The notes: generated from the sequence alone by a model not told the origin. 64,000 nucleotides of DNA from Scytalidium lignicola (GCA_002812745.2 NCSJ02000075.1:62001-126000), one strand, 5' to 3'. Shown: positions 46,518 through 58,890, numbered from the stretch's first letter. A program made the numbers and translations.

Positions 46518-48356
46518 AGTGTTTGTGCTGGCGCTCTTAGGTAGATGGCTCGAGCAGGTTGCCACTACGTTATCTTATTAGCTTGCGCGCCCTAGCTTTG
46601 TCGTTCAACATCATAGGACAGAAGCCAGAAGTACATGAAGTCGGCGGTGTTCAAGTGGGATAAACCGGTCACACATAAGCTCAAAGGTAATGGAATTCGT
46701 GGAAATGTAAGTTGGGTCCTTTCTGCCTGCAAGTTAGCGGGATGGTCTGTAGAGGCTATGTGGTGTAATGCATGGCTAGTACGTGCACCAGTACCTTACG
46801 TGCAAACACTATAGGTCTTAACAATGTCATGATTGATACTGTATACCTTTATAGCTTGTGCTTTCTAGAAACAAAACTGCTGCCATCCCAACCCATTACG
46901 AATCACCGAACAAGCAACATTGCCAGGATGACAAAAACTCGAAAAGTCCTTTTGCCGTAGGTTTTAACTACTGTAGTAGAAGCGCTTAGTGTCGGTCTAC
47001 GGCTGGGATTTGCTTCAATACTGTAATACGAGGTTGGAGGCCCCCTTCGGTTTCCATAGAAGGCACAAAACGGTTGGTGGAGCGCCTGCTTTGAAGCACT
47101 TGATGGTGGACACGCGCTCCAGGCTGTGGTTCTGGGTCCCCTTTGACATGCATTGAACTCAGGCAGATGGCTCTGGGGACGTCCCACCGATTTCAGCTAT
47201 AGCCTTAAAGCTAGTTACTTGGTAAACCTGTCTACGTTGACTATTCATAAGGACAACAGGGACAATCTTTGACTGAGAATAGCAGCGGGACTTCCTTTTA
47301 CTTTGTATGGTGTCGGAATATCCAACCAGACGCGCATTTCGCGGCTCGCTCTTGCCTCATTAGGCTCATTGTTTCCCTATAGAAAACAAAAAGGACTTGG
47401 ATACGAAGTTCGTTCAGAAGTTCAAAGCCTCGTAAACTAATAGAACTACTCGGTACAGATTGGGCATCAGGCGAGGGATTGCCAATCGGCTCAAGACCAG
47501 TGTCAGTAAAATAGTTTAAACAGCTTCATCCGAGTATCCATGAAAATAAACTTTCTCACCAGTCCATGCGCACCGACAGAGCCAGATCTGGAAGGATTTT
47601 CACGAGAGGTTGTCGCGCATATTCCGGGCATCTCCAATAAGCATCCCGCAAAGCCGCATCATTATCATCAGACAGTACAACCAAGCCATTTTATATGCTT
47701 TGAAGTTACACGACGCTCTTTCTCCATGTCTATTATTGCGTCATAGACATGTAATGAATCGCCTACTTTAGCTCTGATTTGCTCCTCCAAAACACCCATG
47801 GGCCTTTTCATCGTATAAACTTTCGGAAGACGACCTCACAGCAAGAAATCTCTCAGGAAGAGTGAAATGGGGTGATCCTCTTGGCTTGCATGACTGCTAA
47901 ATGACAGCAAGGACAAGGTGCCGGTCCAGCGGTGGTCAAGAAGAATTCCTAATTCTAGTAGTGTCGTCTAGAATGCTAATCGTCTATAAAAAGGGCATTC
48001 AGACCTCTTAAATATTCCATTCTCAAAGCATTCATTGCAGAGAAACTGTTAATCACAATCCTAGTCAGCAGAAAGGCTGCGTGCCTCACAATCTTGTTAA
48101 CGCTCAGTGACAAAAACCGTTGCTCGAATTCTTGTAAGAACTACTAGAACTCTTTTGCTCGATTCTTTGATGCTCTAAATTTGCGGAACTAAATTGCTTC
48201 TTAATAAGAAAAACGCGTGTTTCACTATTGGTACGTTCCAATGACGACGTCTAAAATACTAATAATGTTTCTGACATGACATTTTCCGACAGGCGGCAAA
48301 GAAGCAACGAAACTATTTCTAACAGGGTTTGCATAATAACTAGAACTGACCAAGAA
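46518..48356. other. Intergenic with decayed sequence
   Basis: About 1.8 kb. Frames at 46903-47187 (-) and 47540-47746 (+) have no family features. The minus strand near 47690-47560 reads SDDNDAALRDAYWRCPEYAR, perhaps an old coding remnant. The right end includes a TATA element listed separately. Confidence 0.4.
47985..47993 (+). promoter_or_regulatory. TATA-like element
   Basis: TATAAAAAG lies 364 bp upstream of the ATG at 48357, in an otherwise gene-free stretch. If used, the 5' untranslated region would be long or contain an intron. Confidence 0.3.
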
Positions 48357-49205
48357 ATGTCGGATATTACCAATGGGCATCTGACAACAGTTGCCGAATT
48401 GGAGGCAACAGGGCTTGATCTGCAAGGTTGGCTCAATGCTACAGCCGGTCTGCCTGATGCGTGGGCGGAAGGCAACACAGACTGCGCATTCAAAGTGAAC
48501 GACTTTGTTGGCGTTCAGAGATCGCACCGAGCAAATGACTGGAACTATTTCGGCGGCAATCTGAATCTCGTAGGCAAAGGCACTTACACTCACATTAGCG
48601 GGGACCCAGTTCCCATAGGATCTGCCAATATCAGCACCGTGGCCGACATCACGCAGACAGGCACATGGGACAATTCAACTGGGGCAGAGCCAGCAACCTT
48701 CACGCTTAGCTTCGTGAATTCTGTGTCTGACTCGGTGCAGCTAGCGGTATCACAGACGGCTAAATGGGGAGGGGATGCGAGTTTTGATATAGAAGGGTTC
48801 AAATTCGGATTATCAGCAAGTTATGACATAACTAATACGACGGCAAACGATCAGTCCACTTCAAGTTCTACAACGGACGAGGTGTCACGGGTCTTAGCGC
48901 CTGGGGAAGTAGTTCAACATTCCATCCGAAGAAGCACAACCACCGCGGTACAGGCTTATAAGGTCACTGTGGCCATCTCTGGTATTGACCCAGCTGGTAC
49001 TATAGGGAAGGCTTCGCGTGATCAAGGCTCTTGGGACAGGTTTTTGAAGATTGAGGATGTGGCCGCAGGGAAGGCTACTCTATCATCGGACGCACAGTAC
49101 GTCGTAACCACAACAACGGTTAGGACGGATGTCGTGCTGACCAAGGTGCTTTCAAATCATAGTACCTTGGCAGCTCGTCTCAAGTTCAGGCAGAGTTTGG
49201 AGTAG
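48357..49205 (+). CDS. Candidate aerolysin-like (ETX/MTX2-type) beta-structured protein
   Basis: An intronless 282-residue protein from ATG 48357 without a signal peptide. The front part (DLQGWLNATAGLPDAWAEG, NDWNYFGGNLNLVGKGTY) is followed by long alternating Ser/Thr-rich beta-type stretches: TFTLSFVNSVSDSVQLAVSQ, FKFGLSASYDITNTTANDQS, then the turn APGEVVQHSIRRSTTTAVQA. Alternating polar/apolar strands around such a Ser/Thr-rich segment resemble the insertion region of aerolysin/ETX-MTX2 proteins, which form membrane pores. This is a fold-level guess, not a motif match; a non-toxic role is equally possible. The upstream frame is open to 48276, but MSDITNG is the best start. It has no obvious partner gene. 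Confidence 0.55.
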   Translation: MSDITNGHLTTVAELEATGLDLQGWLNATAGLPDAWAEGNTDCAFKVNDFVGVQRSHRANDWNYFGGNLNLVGKGTYTHISGDPVPIGSANISTVADITQTGTWDNSTGAEPATFTLSFVNSVSDSVQLAVSQTAKWGGDASFDIEGFKFGLSASYDITNTTANDQSTSSSTTDEVSRVLAPGEVVQHSIRRSTTTAVQAYKVTVAISGIDPAGTIGKASRDQGSWDRFLKIEDVAAGKATLSSDAQYVVTTTTVRTDVVLTKVLSNHSTLAARLKFRQSLE

Positions 49206-50287
49206 AAGAGATAGATTGATAAACATACGATCCGATATGATTTGTTCCAGTTCTGGTTGTTGCTAGCATACGGCGTTCAAAGCAGTGCTCTAATCTAACT
49301 GGGTATGGCCAAATTCTTAATTATCGTAAATAGGAGAAAGTATAACCGTATTTTGAACGTTTCTGCTCCCGTTTCCAGAAGCATTTTCTGCATTCTTATA
49401 AACTGCCTGTGGCTGTCGACGAACGATCGCCGGCCAGGTCAGCTGGACTTGGGGCCTAAAACAGGCTCCCGCAATCTTTCCTAGAAGGCGGCGTGCAATT
49501 TATTGCAACATATTTTATTAACGTGTTTGATTAGAGCCACAAGGAACCTCCGATCTTCATGGAGCGTTGCACAAATTGAAAGCTCTGCTCCTCCTCCTCC
49601 TCCTCCTCCTCCTCCTCAGTCTAGTTAGACCCTGGTTGCTGCTCTCTTCCTGGTTGTAGCCCTCCCTCCCAAAACGCGTCCCCGACACGTTTCTGCCCTC
49701 TGTTTCGGGCGCTTATATTCGCTGTTTGTGCAATTGCTGGTAGTTGGCCTCAACTGCCACCCGTTGATTACCTATTTGGTTTCTTAGTGCTGATTTTTGG
49801 TTGGCGCAAATCCGTGTAACGTAATTTTATGCGCTGCGTTTTAGCAGTTTGAATTCTAATTCCAATTTCAACTCCGGGGACTGCGCTAGTGATTCATGAG
49901 GCGGAATTCGCGGCCGCACAATTACTGTGCTGCCCACGAGCTGCCAAACTACTCAACGCCGTAGTACTCACGATACTGTAGTGTAAACAGACTGTGCGTA
50001 AGTGGTGATGCCTTTCCCCGCTATTTTCTACAGCTTTCTGCAAAAATCCTAGTGTAGATTCCTTTTTCGGAATACGGCTGTTACCACTTACCTAACAACT
50101 CGCGTCAACGCTCCGGTTCAACCTCTAATGTCCTCGAAGCTTTATCATGTCCCATCCGGTAGGCAACCTTACCTTACTACATTTCCTGTCTGTCAGAGTG
50201 GGAGCATACGGCCTCCATTAGTGGGCTTCATTGCCGGAGGGGTTAGTGAGTCGGATATTGAAGGAAATCCATTTTCTCAGCAGCAGC
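49206..50287. other. Intergenic
   Basis: About 1.1 kb. It holds a CTC trinucleotide run (listed separately) and the 14-mer GAATTCGCGGCCGC near 49904-49917. No gene is supported. Confidence 0.5.
49588..49617 (+). repeat. CTC/TCC trinucleotide microsatellite
   Basis: About ten uninterrupted CTC units in non-coding DNA. Confidence 0.9.
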
Positions 50288-52103
50288 ATGGATGATAGGA
50301 GGGCACACAGCCCGAAAGCACAAAATGTGTGCCTGTCTTGTCAACGACTAAAGCGAAAGTGTGACAAGACACTCCCATGTTGCTATTCTTGTACTCGGTA
50401 AGACCCCAGCCGCCCTCTCATTACTTTGGTGATCTTATACACAACAGAACTGGACGGCGCTGTAGGTATTCAGAGACCGCCCCATATTGGAACTTCAAGA
50501 GACGCAATTGTTACGATGGCCTCATGGTCTCTTCCCTGGAAGAGAGGAATGGCATGTCTCGAATTCTACCCACGCAAAATCTACGAGATTTGCCAGCATT
50601 GGCTGGCAAATCCATTGACATTTTCCGGATTTGGATATAGCCACCTGGCCGGGTCCGCCGCAGATATAGATATCACTAATGATGTATTGAAAGTGGTTGG
50701 ATGCATGGCTGTGCTAGAAGCAACTGCGGCCAAATATTTCAAGAAAGCTTATTGCTGGATGCCAATTATATCCAAGGTCCTACTCTATAATGAGATGCGT
50801 GATAGTCAAACACAGCTAAAACCTGGCCTGTTCACCCTGTTACTGTGAATGTATCTTCTCGTCCAGGAACCATCAGACGACAACTTTGAACCGATAGGAT
50901 CATGGCTCTATTCGAGGGTAAAGAGCTTGCTCGCTCTGTCTGAGTCAGCTGGTGGCTTTTCTCTCCGTACTCTTCAGTCTAGGCTTCTGATCACCCTCTT
51001 CGAGCTGGGCCACGACATACATCCTGCAGCATATGTGTCGGTCGGAACCTGCGCTTCGACTGCAGTAGCAATGGGCATAAACGAGTTACATCTGGCAAGA
51101 TCGCCACCGGAGATTAATGAATGGATCAAGCAGGAGGAAAAGAAACGGGTGTGGTGGGCTACTGTCCTAGTCGATCGGTATGCGGAATATTCTAGTGCGG
51201 TTGTGTTATAAGATTGATGACAAGCCATCTATACGGCCGATTATTCGCCCTAAATATCTTCGCGACCTTTTCGATATATTCAGAGCATTTCTGACGGTTT
51301 AACAGGTACGCTAATTTGAAGCTCGGCAGCAACGTCTTTACCGTTCGAGATCCCAGGCCGGAGAGCCTACTTCCTGCCGATGATGATGCCTGAGATAAAG
51401 GGGTAAACAAAATACATGTTCCGATGTCTGTATAATAATAACTAGGATGGCAGATACTACCACCCGGTCCTCCCTTACCAACGTCCACACCATCGAGTAT
51501 ACGAGTGGGCCCATTTGCATGTCAAGTTCAAGTAGCTCATTTGTTAGGCCGGGTTCTTAGACATGTTAATGACTCAACGGATGACAAAATCTTCAATAGA
51601 CAAGAAGCAGAACAGCTAGGACGCACACTGGATGCTTTTGCACAACTCTTGCCGGCTCTTGCCGAAGAGGACTGTGGGTCGTATTGTAGTGCTATTGGCA
51701 TGTGTAATAGGTAATATTTCTCTAACTCTATGACTAGATCAACACTGATATACCCTTCAGTGCGTTGATGCTACTTCGAGAGTCACCTGGCTGGAAAGAT
51801 AATTATAACTTAGTCGACGACGCTCACTCTGTTTCAGAACCAAAATCAACTCCAGCGGAGGTTGCTGAGGATATCATTCACCAATACAACAACGCAGATC
51901 CTGCAAAAGTGGACTATAATTACATTGCACCTTTTGTTATTCACTCAATTTATCATGCAGCAATTGTCTTGATTTTCGAACTGCGAACCTTGGCTGATTC
52001 GCGATGCTCTGTTGCCATAGCACCTCTGAAGGCTATTCTCCAAAACTTTAGTAGCCGGTGGATTGTAGCTAGTAAGGATCCTTCTCACTGCTCTCAGTAT
52101 TAA
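50288..52103 (+). pseudogene. Decayed Zn2Cys6 transcription factor
   Basis: Exon 1 (50288-50397) encodes a full zinc cluster (CLSCQRLKRKCDKTLPCCYS, then CTR across a 50-bp intron to TGRRC). The fungal transcription factor domain follows: EFYPRKIYEICQHWL, KAYCWMPIISKVLLYNEM, MYLLVQEPSDDNFEPIGSWL, SLRTLQSRLLITLFELGHDI and EEKKRVWWATVLVDR. After a 128-bp intron comes YANLKLGSNVFTVRDPRPES. Later exons read VGPFACQVQVAHLLGRVLRH and SALMLLRESPGWK. Breaks: an unresolved frame change near 50460-50510, TGA at 50846 between TLLL and MYLL (relatives have LLLLCMLL), and TGA at 51391 where Trp is expected (ADDDA-stop-DKG). These are not next to homopolymers, so a pseudogene is likely. Confidence 0.7.
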
Positions 52104-52962
52104 AATTTTTACGCGAAAGCAGGGAAATATCCTATCGCAATTGGCCAGTACCTTTTGGAAACGGCAACAAATTCAAACGGGATCGTTTGAGAAAGGTGAG
52201 AAAGCGAGGATCATTTATATATCAACCCTCTTTGAGTACCTTAAGTTTAGGCCGACAATAGATGCCCTAGTTTTGCGAGGCTGTGGAACATATTACATTG
52301 CTTATGACGACCGAAATTTCTTCTTAATCCAGTTTGTTTATACTAGCTAGTACTAATGTGTAACTGATCACCTTGTTGACCAGGCTAGTTTCGTATATAT
52401 ACTGCTAATCCTAAGTCGTATGCAAGTCATGCACTTCTTTGCTAAAAGTCGGTCTCGTAATTATTTCATTTATATGACTTTGATTTAACAGTCAGAGTTC
52501 TTATTAGTAGCAATAAGAATACTCTACCTATATACTATATATTTGCTACTTATCTACACGATGCGGGGCATGATTTGACTTCAGGGTTCCAACCTTGAAA
52601 CAAAAGTGGGCAGCTCTCTCCGCATTTCTTCCTTCAAAATACCAGCTCGAATCAAGCCAGAGGAAGTTGTTATAGATTTACTTCATGTCGTAGCACTAAG
52701 ATACTACTATATAATAACTATTATAAGTTGGACGATCTATAAAACGGGGATAATGAATGCTTTGTTCTGAAGGCTATACCATAGCTCTCATCAAGCATAG
52801 CACTGAGCCGGAACTATTTATCCGAGAAATTCGCAAGACAGTCGAGATATCACATCACTGCTGTGTTATTTCAATGCTATTGTTACAAAAGTCTCGCATT
52901 AGGCCAATTTGACCCATCACATCACCAGCATACGCTCGTTCAAACTCAACTCTCGACTGAAA
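52104..52962. other. AT-rich intergenic
   Basis: About 860 bp. The frame 52141-52350 has no family features. The last 100 bp serve as presumed promoter of the hydrolase. Confidence 0.5.
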
Positions 52963-53926
52963 ATGTCAGGAATCACAGACTGCTGTCCCAGCACCCTCCC
53001 GCCGGTAGTATCAACAGCCTATACGCCAGCGGGGACGCACACAACTCTCGCTGGACTCAAGACATGTCCTTGCTCCATTTGTGAGTCTTTAATAGGAACC
53101 TTTTGACTGACGAAATATCTAGACATCACTGGATCCTCCGTCTCACCTCGGACCGTCCTGCTTATCTATGACGTCTTCGGCCCAGCCTTGCAGACCCTTC
53201 AAGGCGCCGACCGTCTCGCGGCCTCGCTCTCTGCTACGGTGCTCGTCCCGGACTTTCTGAAAGGTAGCTATGCTCAAGACGCATGGTTTACTGGGGAGCT
53301 CTCAGAAGAAGCCAAGCAGCAACAGCGAGCATTCCGGGAATCTAGCGACCCAACCCAAAAGGTGGGGTTAGTAACGGATGTAATCAAATCGTATGAAGAA
53401 GGTGAAGGAAAGAGGGAAGGCGGGAGGGTGTGGGCATGCTTGGGATTCTGCTGGGGAGCCAAAGTGAGTGTTTCGTGCGTGCATTGCATTTGATTATCAG
53501 AGTGTTAATGAGAGGATAGGTCACGGCACTGGCATCAGCGGGACCCAATCCACCATTCAAAGTCTCAGCTCAGGGACATCCTTCGTACGTTTGCAGCCAT
53601 TTCACCTTTATTCCCCTTGTTTTCTTATCCAGGTTTTCCTCCTTAGTTCACTAACTCTCCTATCAAGGCGTCTCGCACGCGAGGATGCAGAAGCCATTAC
53701 AATCCCACACATCATCCTCGCGGCACCATCGGATAATAAAGAAGGCGGCGTAGATGCATATGCCGAGGTGGCCAATCTGGATGGAAGGAAGTGGGTTGTA
53801 GAGACGTATGAGAAAATGTTCCACGGGTGGATGGCAGGGCGGGCAAAATTGGACGATGAAGAGAACGCACGAGAGTACGAGCGGGCATATAATCAAGTTG
53901 CAGCATTCTTTGCGGAGAATTTCTAA
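52963..53926 (+). CDS. Dienelactone hydrolase family protein
   Basis: Soluble alpha/beta hydrolase of 260 residues from exons 52963-53080, 53123-53463, 53520-53584 and 53668-53926. The start is MSGITDCCPSTLPPVVSTAY. Core: TVLLIYDVFGPALQTLQGAD, nucleophile elbow LGFCWGAK with Cys as nucleophile, IPHIILAAPSDNKEGG carrying the acid loop, and MFHGWMAGR with the catalytic His. Members hydrolyse dienelactones in aromatic breakdown or act on other esters; the exact substrate is not readable. The first intron uses GTGAGT at 53081. It is flanked by AT-rich gaps, so no operon-like partner is evident. Confidence 0.9.
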
Positions 53927-54883
53927 AGAGGATAGACGAAAGAGACGGTCGATATATTTCCACGTCTAGGTCCTGGATGTTTTAACAGGGTTTAGGTCAT
54001 ATTTAAGTGTGATTTATTTTAACCTTCATGCTAGATGAGTGCTTCCCGGTTGTGCGTATTGGTAATTGCAAGCAGTATCATTACATAAAATCGGCAAATC
54101 GGACCTAGAAAAGAACGTGAAAAGACAATCAACTATATTATAAAGTTACAAGTGTATAAGTATAAGTTATTTTGAATTTCGCACCTTTGAATTTGTTTCT
54201 TCTTCTCTTTAATCATCTTTTTACTGTTAATTCTTTTATCACCAGCAGGATCATAGAATGTTAGTATAAAATGCTATATATTATAGCTCTAAGAGTCTCT
54301 ACAAGCACCCAATTAGGAATAGCTGAATAAAGAGTATGATTGTAAAAATTAAAATTAAATAATGGACAAACCATCTGCTAGTGCTCAAAAATGCTCAGCT
54401 TTGGCTCAGGTAAAATTGGCAATTGCTCACGTCTGTAGACTAATACAGAAGCAGCGAAAGAAAAATCAGTGCATAATAATCGTGGCTTAACTGTTCCATT
54501 GGGCGCAATTCAATTCCAACCAATCTCATTTCCTCGTTTGCTTTTGAGCCGCCGTTATTCCCGTCCTGCCGTCCTGCAGAAGGGTTTTCTTGGCACTATA
54601 ATGATCGAAGAGCATGTGCAAATGGTAGTTAGAATAGATTGCCAAAATAATCATACCACATTAACTTTACTTGATGTTTACTGCATCTTCGTAAAGCAAT
54701 AGCATCACCACTCCAGTGATGATTTTTCGATGACACCGTGTCATCTCGACTGTACTAGGCAAAGCGCCGTGATCCTACAATCCACATCCTTCCACAACTC
54801 CCTGTTAAAAAAGGTTTAAATATCGGTTAATATCCTCAATGGTCTAGTCAGATAAACATTTATTATTTATTAATTAATAGTTA
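53927..54883. other. AT-rich intergenic
   Basis: About 950 bp, strongly AT-rich. The frame 54469-54702 is not supported. A short inverted repeat (CATCACCACTCCAGTGATGAT) lies near 54704. Confidence 0.5.
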
Positions 54884-56023
54884 ATGGTTAAGCCATGGTC
54901 TGATTGCTGGATTAAGACACTGTATCGGCCAATTAAGCCCAGTAGTCATACCTCGTTTATACTTTTATTCGTGCTTCTTCATACATTGAGCTCGATCACC
55001 TCTGTGATGGCTGACCAGTTTACCCGGGACGAGATCTGGCGATTTGCATTGTTAGTCAAAGAAGAAGTTTACCAGTTGGTTGTGGGCTACATTCAGTATG
55101 TTAAGGAAGATAGAGACGTCCTTCAATTTTATCTTTTGAGCATTGGTTGGGTAGTTGTCCCAAAGGTACATATCATGTCTATTTTACTCTATTCTATGCA
55201 ACTTGTGGGATATTTTTATTGACAGTGTAACTCTATTTCCTTTCAGGTGATGACAATGATCCTTGGCCTTTTTCTGCGATGGTTTTCATCGTGTAGTATC
55301 CAAACAATCGACACTTGGAAATGGCGCACATACAAGATTATAGTTCTTGTCTACTTCTTTCTTTCCATGAGAGAGCATTATCGAGCCGTCACAGCTCCAA
55401 CCTTCTTGCGTGCAAAACCATTTCACTCACTGATAGGTGTGAGCCCATATACTTACTCTAAATACGTCATGCGCAAGGGGCTTCGCCAGGCAATTCTTCG
55501 TTCGCATCCCGACAAGGTCGGAGTAGGAAATGAAGAGACATATTATAGAGTGAGACAGGCATATGATATTCTGAATAATAAGAATAAGCGATGGGCATAT
55601 ATCAGAATTGGTCCTGACATAGTCAATCACTCAACCTATGATTTATGTTTTAGTGATGCCGATTACGCAGCTGCCACTATGCCCATGGTTTTGGCGAAAT
55701 GGGTTGGTTTGGTCCTTGGAGGCATACAATTGACAAAAAGCTTCAGGAGATTTAGGGTAGGTATCCCGGATTTCCATTCTTTTCCTGTGTCTCATTTCAT
55801 CTTGATGATCTTACAGCTAATCTCTGTTATAAACTAGACTTTCTTTTGGGTTACTTCAGTGGTTATGGTATTAGTAGCACTTGAACTTTCCACTTTCTTT
55901 GCAGAAGAACCATTAAACTTCATCCAAAAGTGGATGCCCGACTTATTACCGTACCAAGTTAGCCAGTTAGCTAGACGTAGCTTCCTTACAGTCTACCAAG
56001 CCATAGATAGATTAATTAGATAG
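54884..56023 (+). CDS. J-domain membrane protein
   Basis: Integral membrane co-chaperone-type protein of 325 residues from exons 54884-55165, 55247-55756 and 55838-56023. Membrane segments: SFILLFVLLHTLSSITSVM near residue 30, FYLLSIGWVVV to MTMILGLFLRWF around residues 83-105, IIVLVYFFLSM, one after MPMVLAKWVGLVLGG, and FFWVTSVVMVLVALELSTFF. The J-domain lies between them at about residues 145-195: FHSLIGVSPYTYSKYVMRKG, ILRSHPDKVG with the HPD tripeptide that stimulates Hsp70, and VRQAYDILNNKNKRWAYIRI. The ER or mitochondrial membrane is likely. Fungal relatives exist but their clients are unknown. Intact, with AT-rich codon use like its surroundings. Confidence 0.85.
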
Positions 56024-56830
56024 TAATTCAGATATCTGTCTTCCAGTATTGAGAAAATGTTGAAACAAAACTCGGATTTCGTCAATCCCTCCCTTTCCTA
56101 TCGTACTAGCCCATGTGTGTTGTTATAACTGGTAAAACTAGTCGATTTATGATTAATCCTAAGCTTAAAATTTCCAGACTGATAATCCTGAAACTAAGCC
56201 ATTATATAGTTGACTGCCGTCGGCGAAGCCTTGCAATTGAAATGTTAGGTGTAAGCTAGAAGTCCCTTTTCTATCTATTTAACTATTGCAGCTTGCTCAA
56301 GATGTTTTTAAACAAGAAAGCTTACCTCCTACTATTCTTTGTTGCACTTTTTTCAATCAACGCCTCGTTACACCTTTTCCAACATCAATCACTTACAACT
56401 TAAACATTGTTGCACAGGTTACATACACCGATCGTAATAGGTTCCCATAAAATTGATTGAAAAAACCAACTACTGAATTAACTACTGAACTAATTACTGT
56501 ACAGTGAGCAAGTATGACCATATATATAGGGGCTTCTTGGCCCTTACAATTTGGCAATATATTATAAGACTTATCAACCAGTATATTCCTCATTGCAGCA
56601 ATCCATCTACAATGCACAATGTACTCACAACGCATAACCGAAGACGCTCAAAAATCCAGCCATGCATCTAGTGCTCAAACCCCAAATTTTCCATATACTC
56701 TTATTACATATATTCTTTATACAGGCTCTGGCTCGTTCCCTTTCTTGATCTGACCATTTTAATGGTACAGATATGCTAGAAAACTTTATGCCCTCGCTGA
56801 AAGTTGAAACAACGAAAAACTCAAAGATGC
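56024..56830. other. AT-rich intergenic between convergent genes
   Basis: About 800 bp with no gene seen; the frame 56393-56635 (-) is not supported. Confidence 0.5.
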
Positions 56831-57945
56831 CTATGATGGATCGACATACTTCGGTTTGTCCATCTCTAATTTCATGCCTAGAATCATCTTGATTTCAGGG
56901 CAGTACTTCAAGATATGGTTGACCTGATCCTCATTATCCCAGATCTAACGTAAAAAACAAAATATCAGCACTCATAACGTTTCTTAAAAAAAAAAGGAAA
57001 AAGGATATATAACCCACCTGCGGATGATGTACTCCTAACCATCCAATATGGTAGCCCATAGGGCTATCATCCCAGACACTCTCAACCGAAAAATGTTTCG
57101 AAATGGTGGCATTGGGCATCTGGGCGCCTTCCAAGTCCTTGACCCGAGTAGTCAACCATAAATCCTCCAGCTCAGGATGCCCCACCGTCCGCTTCTCCTT
57201 CTCCAACACTTGTAGAATCTTCGGGATGTTCCTCAGACTCAAACCTCCATTGCCGCCCCACTGTATCGCGGCGCCCCACGGCGCACCAACCCAATCCCAG
57301 TGTAACCAATCATTAAGATTCTGTTCCGAATTCGTGCAGATGATCGCATCGGGCTGGAAGACAAGCACATGCTCTGCCGGTGCCATAATGTCTTTGTATA
57401 GGCCGATGTCAGTGAACATCTGGCTGACGGACTCGCGGTCGGTGACCTTGTATTTGGATGGGACGGTGCGGATTTCGAGTTTCCCGGACAATTCGAGTCG
57501 TTTGATTGCGGGCTTGGAGCGCATGAAGGATATAGCTTCGTCGGAGCCCATGAACATGAAGCGCCATTCTGGAGGAACGACTCGCGTCATATGGAGGAAG
57601 AGGGCCGGGAGGTGAGGAATTGGGCGGGTTTCGACAAGGAAAGCTAGTTTGGAGCGATCGAGGGGAGGGATGAAAGGGGTGTATGTAGAGTTGTTCTTAT
57701 ATAGACCGATTGGGAGCACCTGGAATTCCGGAACGGTTGGGTTCGAAGTCTGTTGGTATCGTAGGAAGGAAAAAGACCTGGTGGGAGATATTACCTGTAA
57801 GCAAGGAGCCACAAAGGCACAAGATAGACTGCAAACATCGCGGCAGAGGCTCTTACATTGATCCAATTAACACTAACAGGATGGCGCCGAGTATAAACGG
57901 ACGCTTCCGGTGCTCCAGATACCACGGCTCGGTGCCTTGAGACAT
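56831..57945 (-). CDS. DUF5672-type membrane-anchored protein (glycosyltransferase-like)
   Basis: Type II membrane protein of 320 residues from exons 57945-57857, 57777-57018 and 56944-56831. Start MSQGTEPWYLEHRKRPF leads into a helix (ILGAILLVLIGSM). The lumenal domain has LAFLVETRPIPHLPALFLHM, PPEWRFMFMGSDEAISFM, SQMFTDIGLYKDI, HVLVFQPDAIICTNSEQNLN, DWVGAPWGAAIQWGGNGGLS and ESVWDDSPMGYHIGWLGVHH. The LVFQPDAIIC segment takes the place of a donor-binding acidic motif in this family. The C-terminus reads WDNEDQVNHILKYCPEIKMI. Members are linked to sugar-transferase clusters, but the reaction is not established. Start at 57945 gives the best membrane anchor; the frame extends upstream. Confidence 0.8.
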
Positions 57946-58890
57946 GGTGAAGCCGTTGGCCAGAGCCCTCTCCGCGGGGCTGGATGCGGTGATATGCGGT
58001 GGGTGCGGGGGGAGGGAAAGGATGTTCGCATTGGCACCGAGCGACGGATATAGAAGAGGGCGTCTACAAGAAAACACAGCGAAAGGAAGCAAAAGACAGG
58101 AGATAGAGAGAATGGGGTAAGTAGGCACGAGACATCTGAGGCTGCGCGGTCATTTTCTCAAAACCAGGGGTATCATCTTCTACGAGGCGTCCACGTAATG
58201 GCGCCCCAGGCGGGTTCATATCCCGGGACGCCACCGACTTTAAAATATAGCGTTGTTGCCTGAGGACTCAGTTATGTGCCTGGTGAAAGGAGATTGTGGC
58301 CTGGCGAGCTTTAACCGAGTGAGGTCCTAATTAATTAACACGACATCCACTGAGACTAAATGCAGACTTAGTCATCAGGTTGTCTGGTCGGAGGAGGGCA
58401 ACTTGACAGGAGCATGCGGATTGGGATGAGCTATGTTACCATATTGTACCATAGATCCAACTAAAATTCCCATCGACTACTCCTCTTCCTCCTCTTCCTC
58501 CTCCTCCTTTCATAGCTTATAATCCTTTACTCAAAAAATCAACAAGCAAAATATTTATGGAGCCGTGGCATGGCTGGCGGGGTTCAGGAATTGCATTGAA
58601 TTATTATTAATTTATCCGTTAGTGGGGTGAATAGCTACAACTGATGGTAAAATCCAAGTCATGTCATTGAACCGCCCTAATTTTCGGCCGAGCAATCTTA
58701 TCACGAGCTAATTGTTTCTCATAAATTCTTTTTGATCTTTTTATCTGACCACTTCAACTAATATACCTTTGCCTGCTCTCCTGACGCTGTATTGTGCGTG
58801 CCAGTGAGCAAAGACTGGACTCAACTGCTCTTCCACATCTGCTCCTCTCATTACCCCGCATTAGCAAAGCGATAATTAGAATTTATTAGA
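57946..58890. other. Divergent promoter region with TCC-rich tract
   Basis: About 945 bp between divergent genes. A TCCTCT/TCC run at 58480-58508 is the main feature. GC is higher near 57960-58210, where a minus-strand frame (57853-58128) overlaps the first exon and is not a separate gene. Confidence 0.5.

Noticed and set aside
46903..47187. Minus-strand frame of 94 codons
   Set aside because: No recognisable domain or exon partner.
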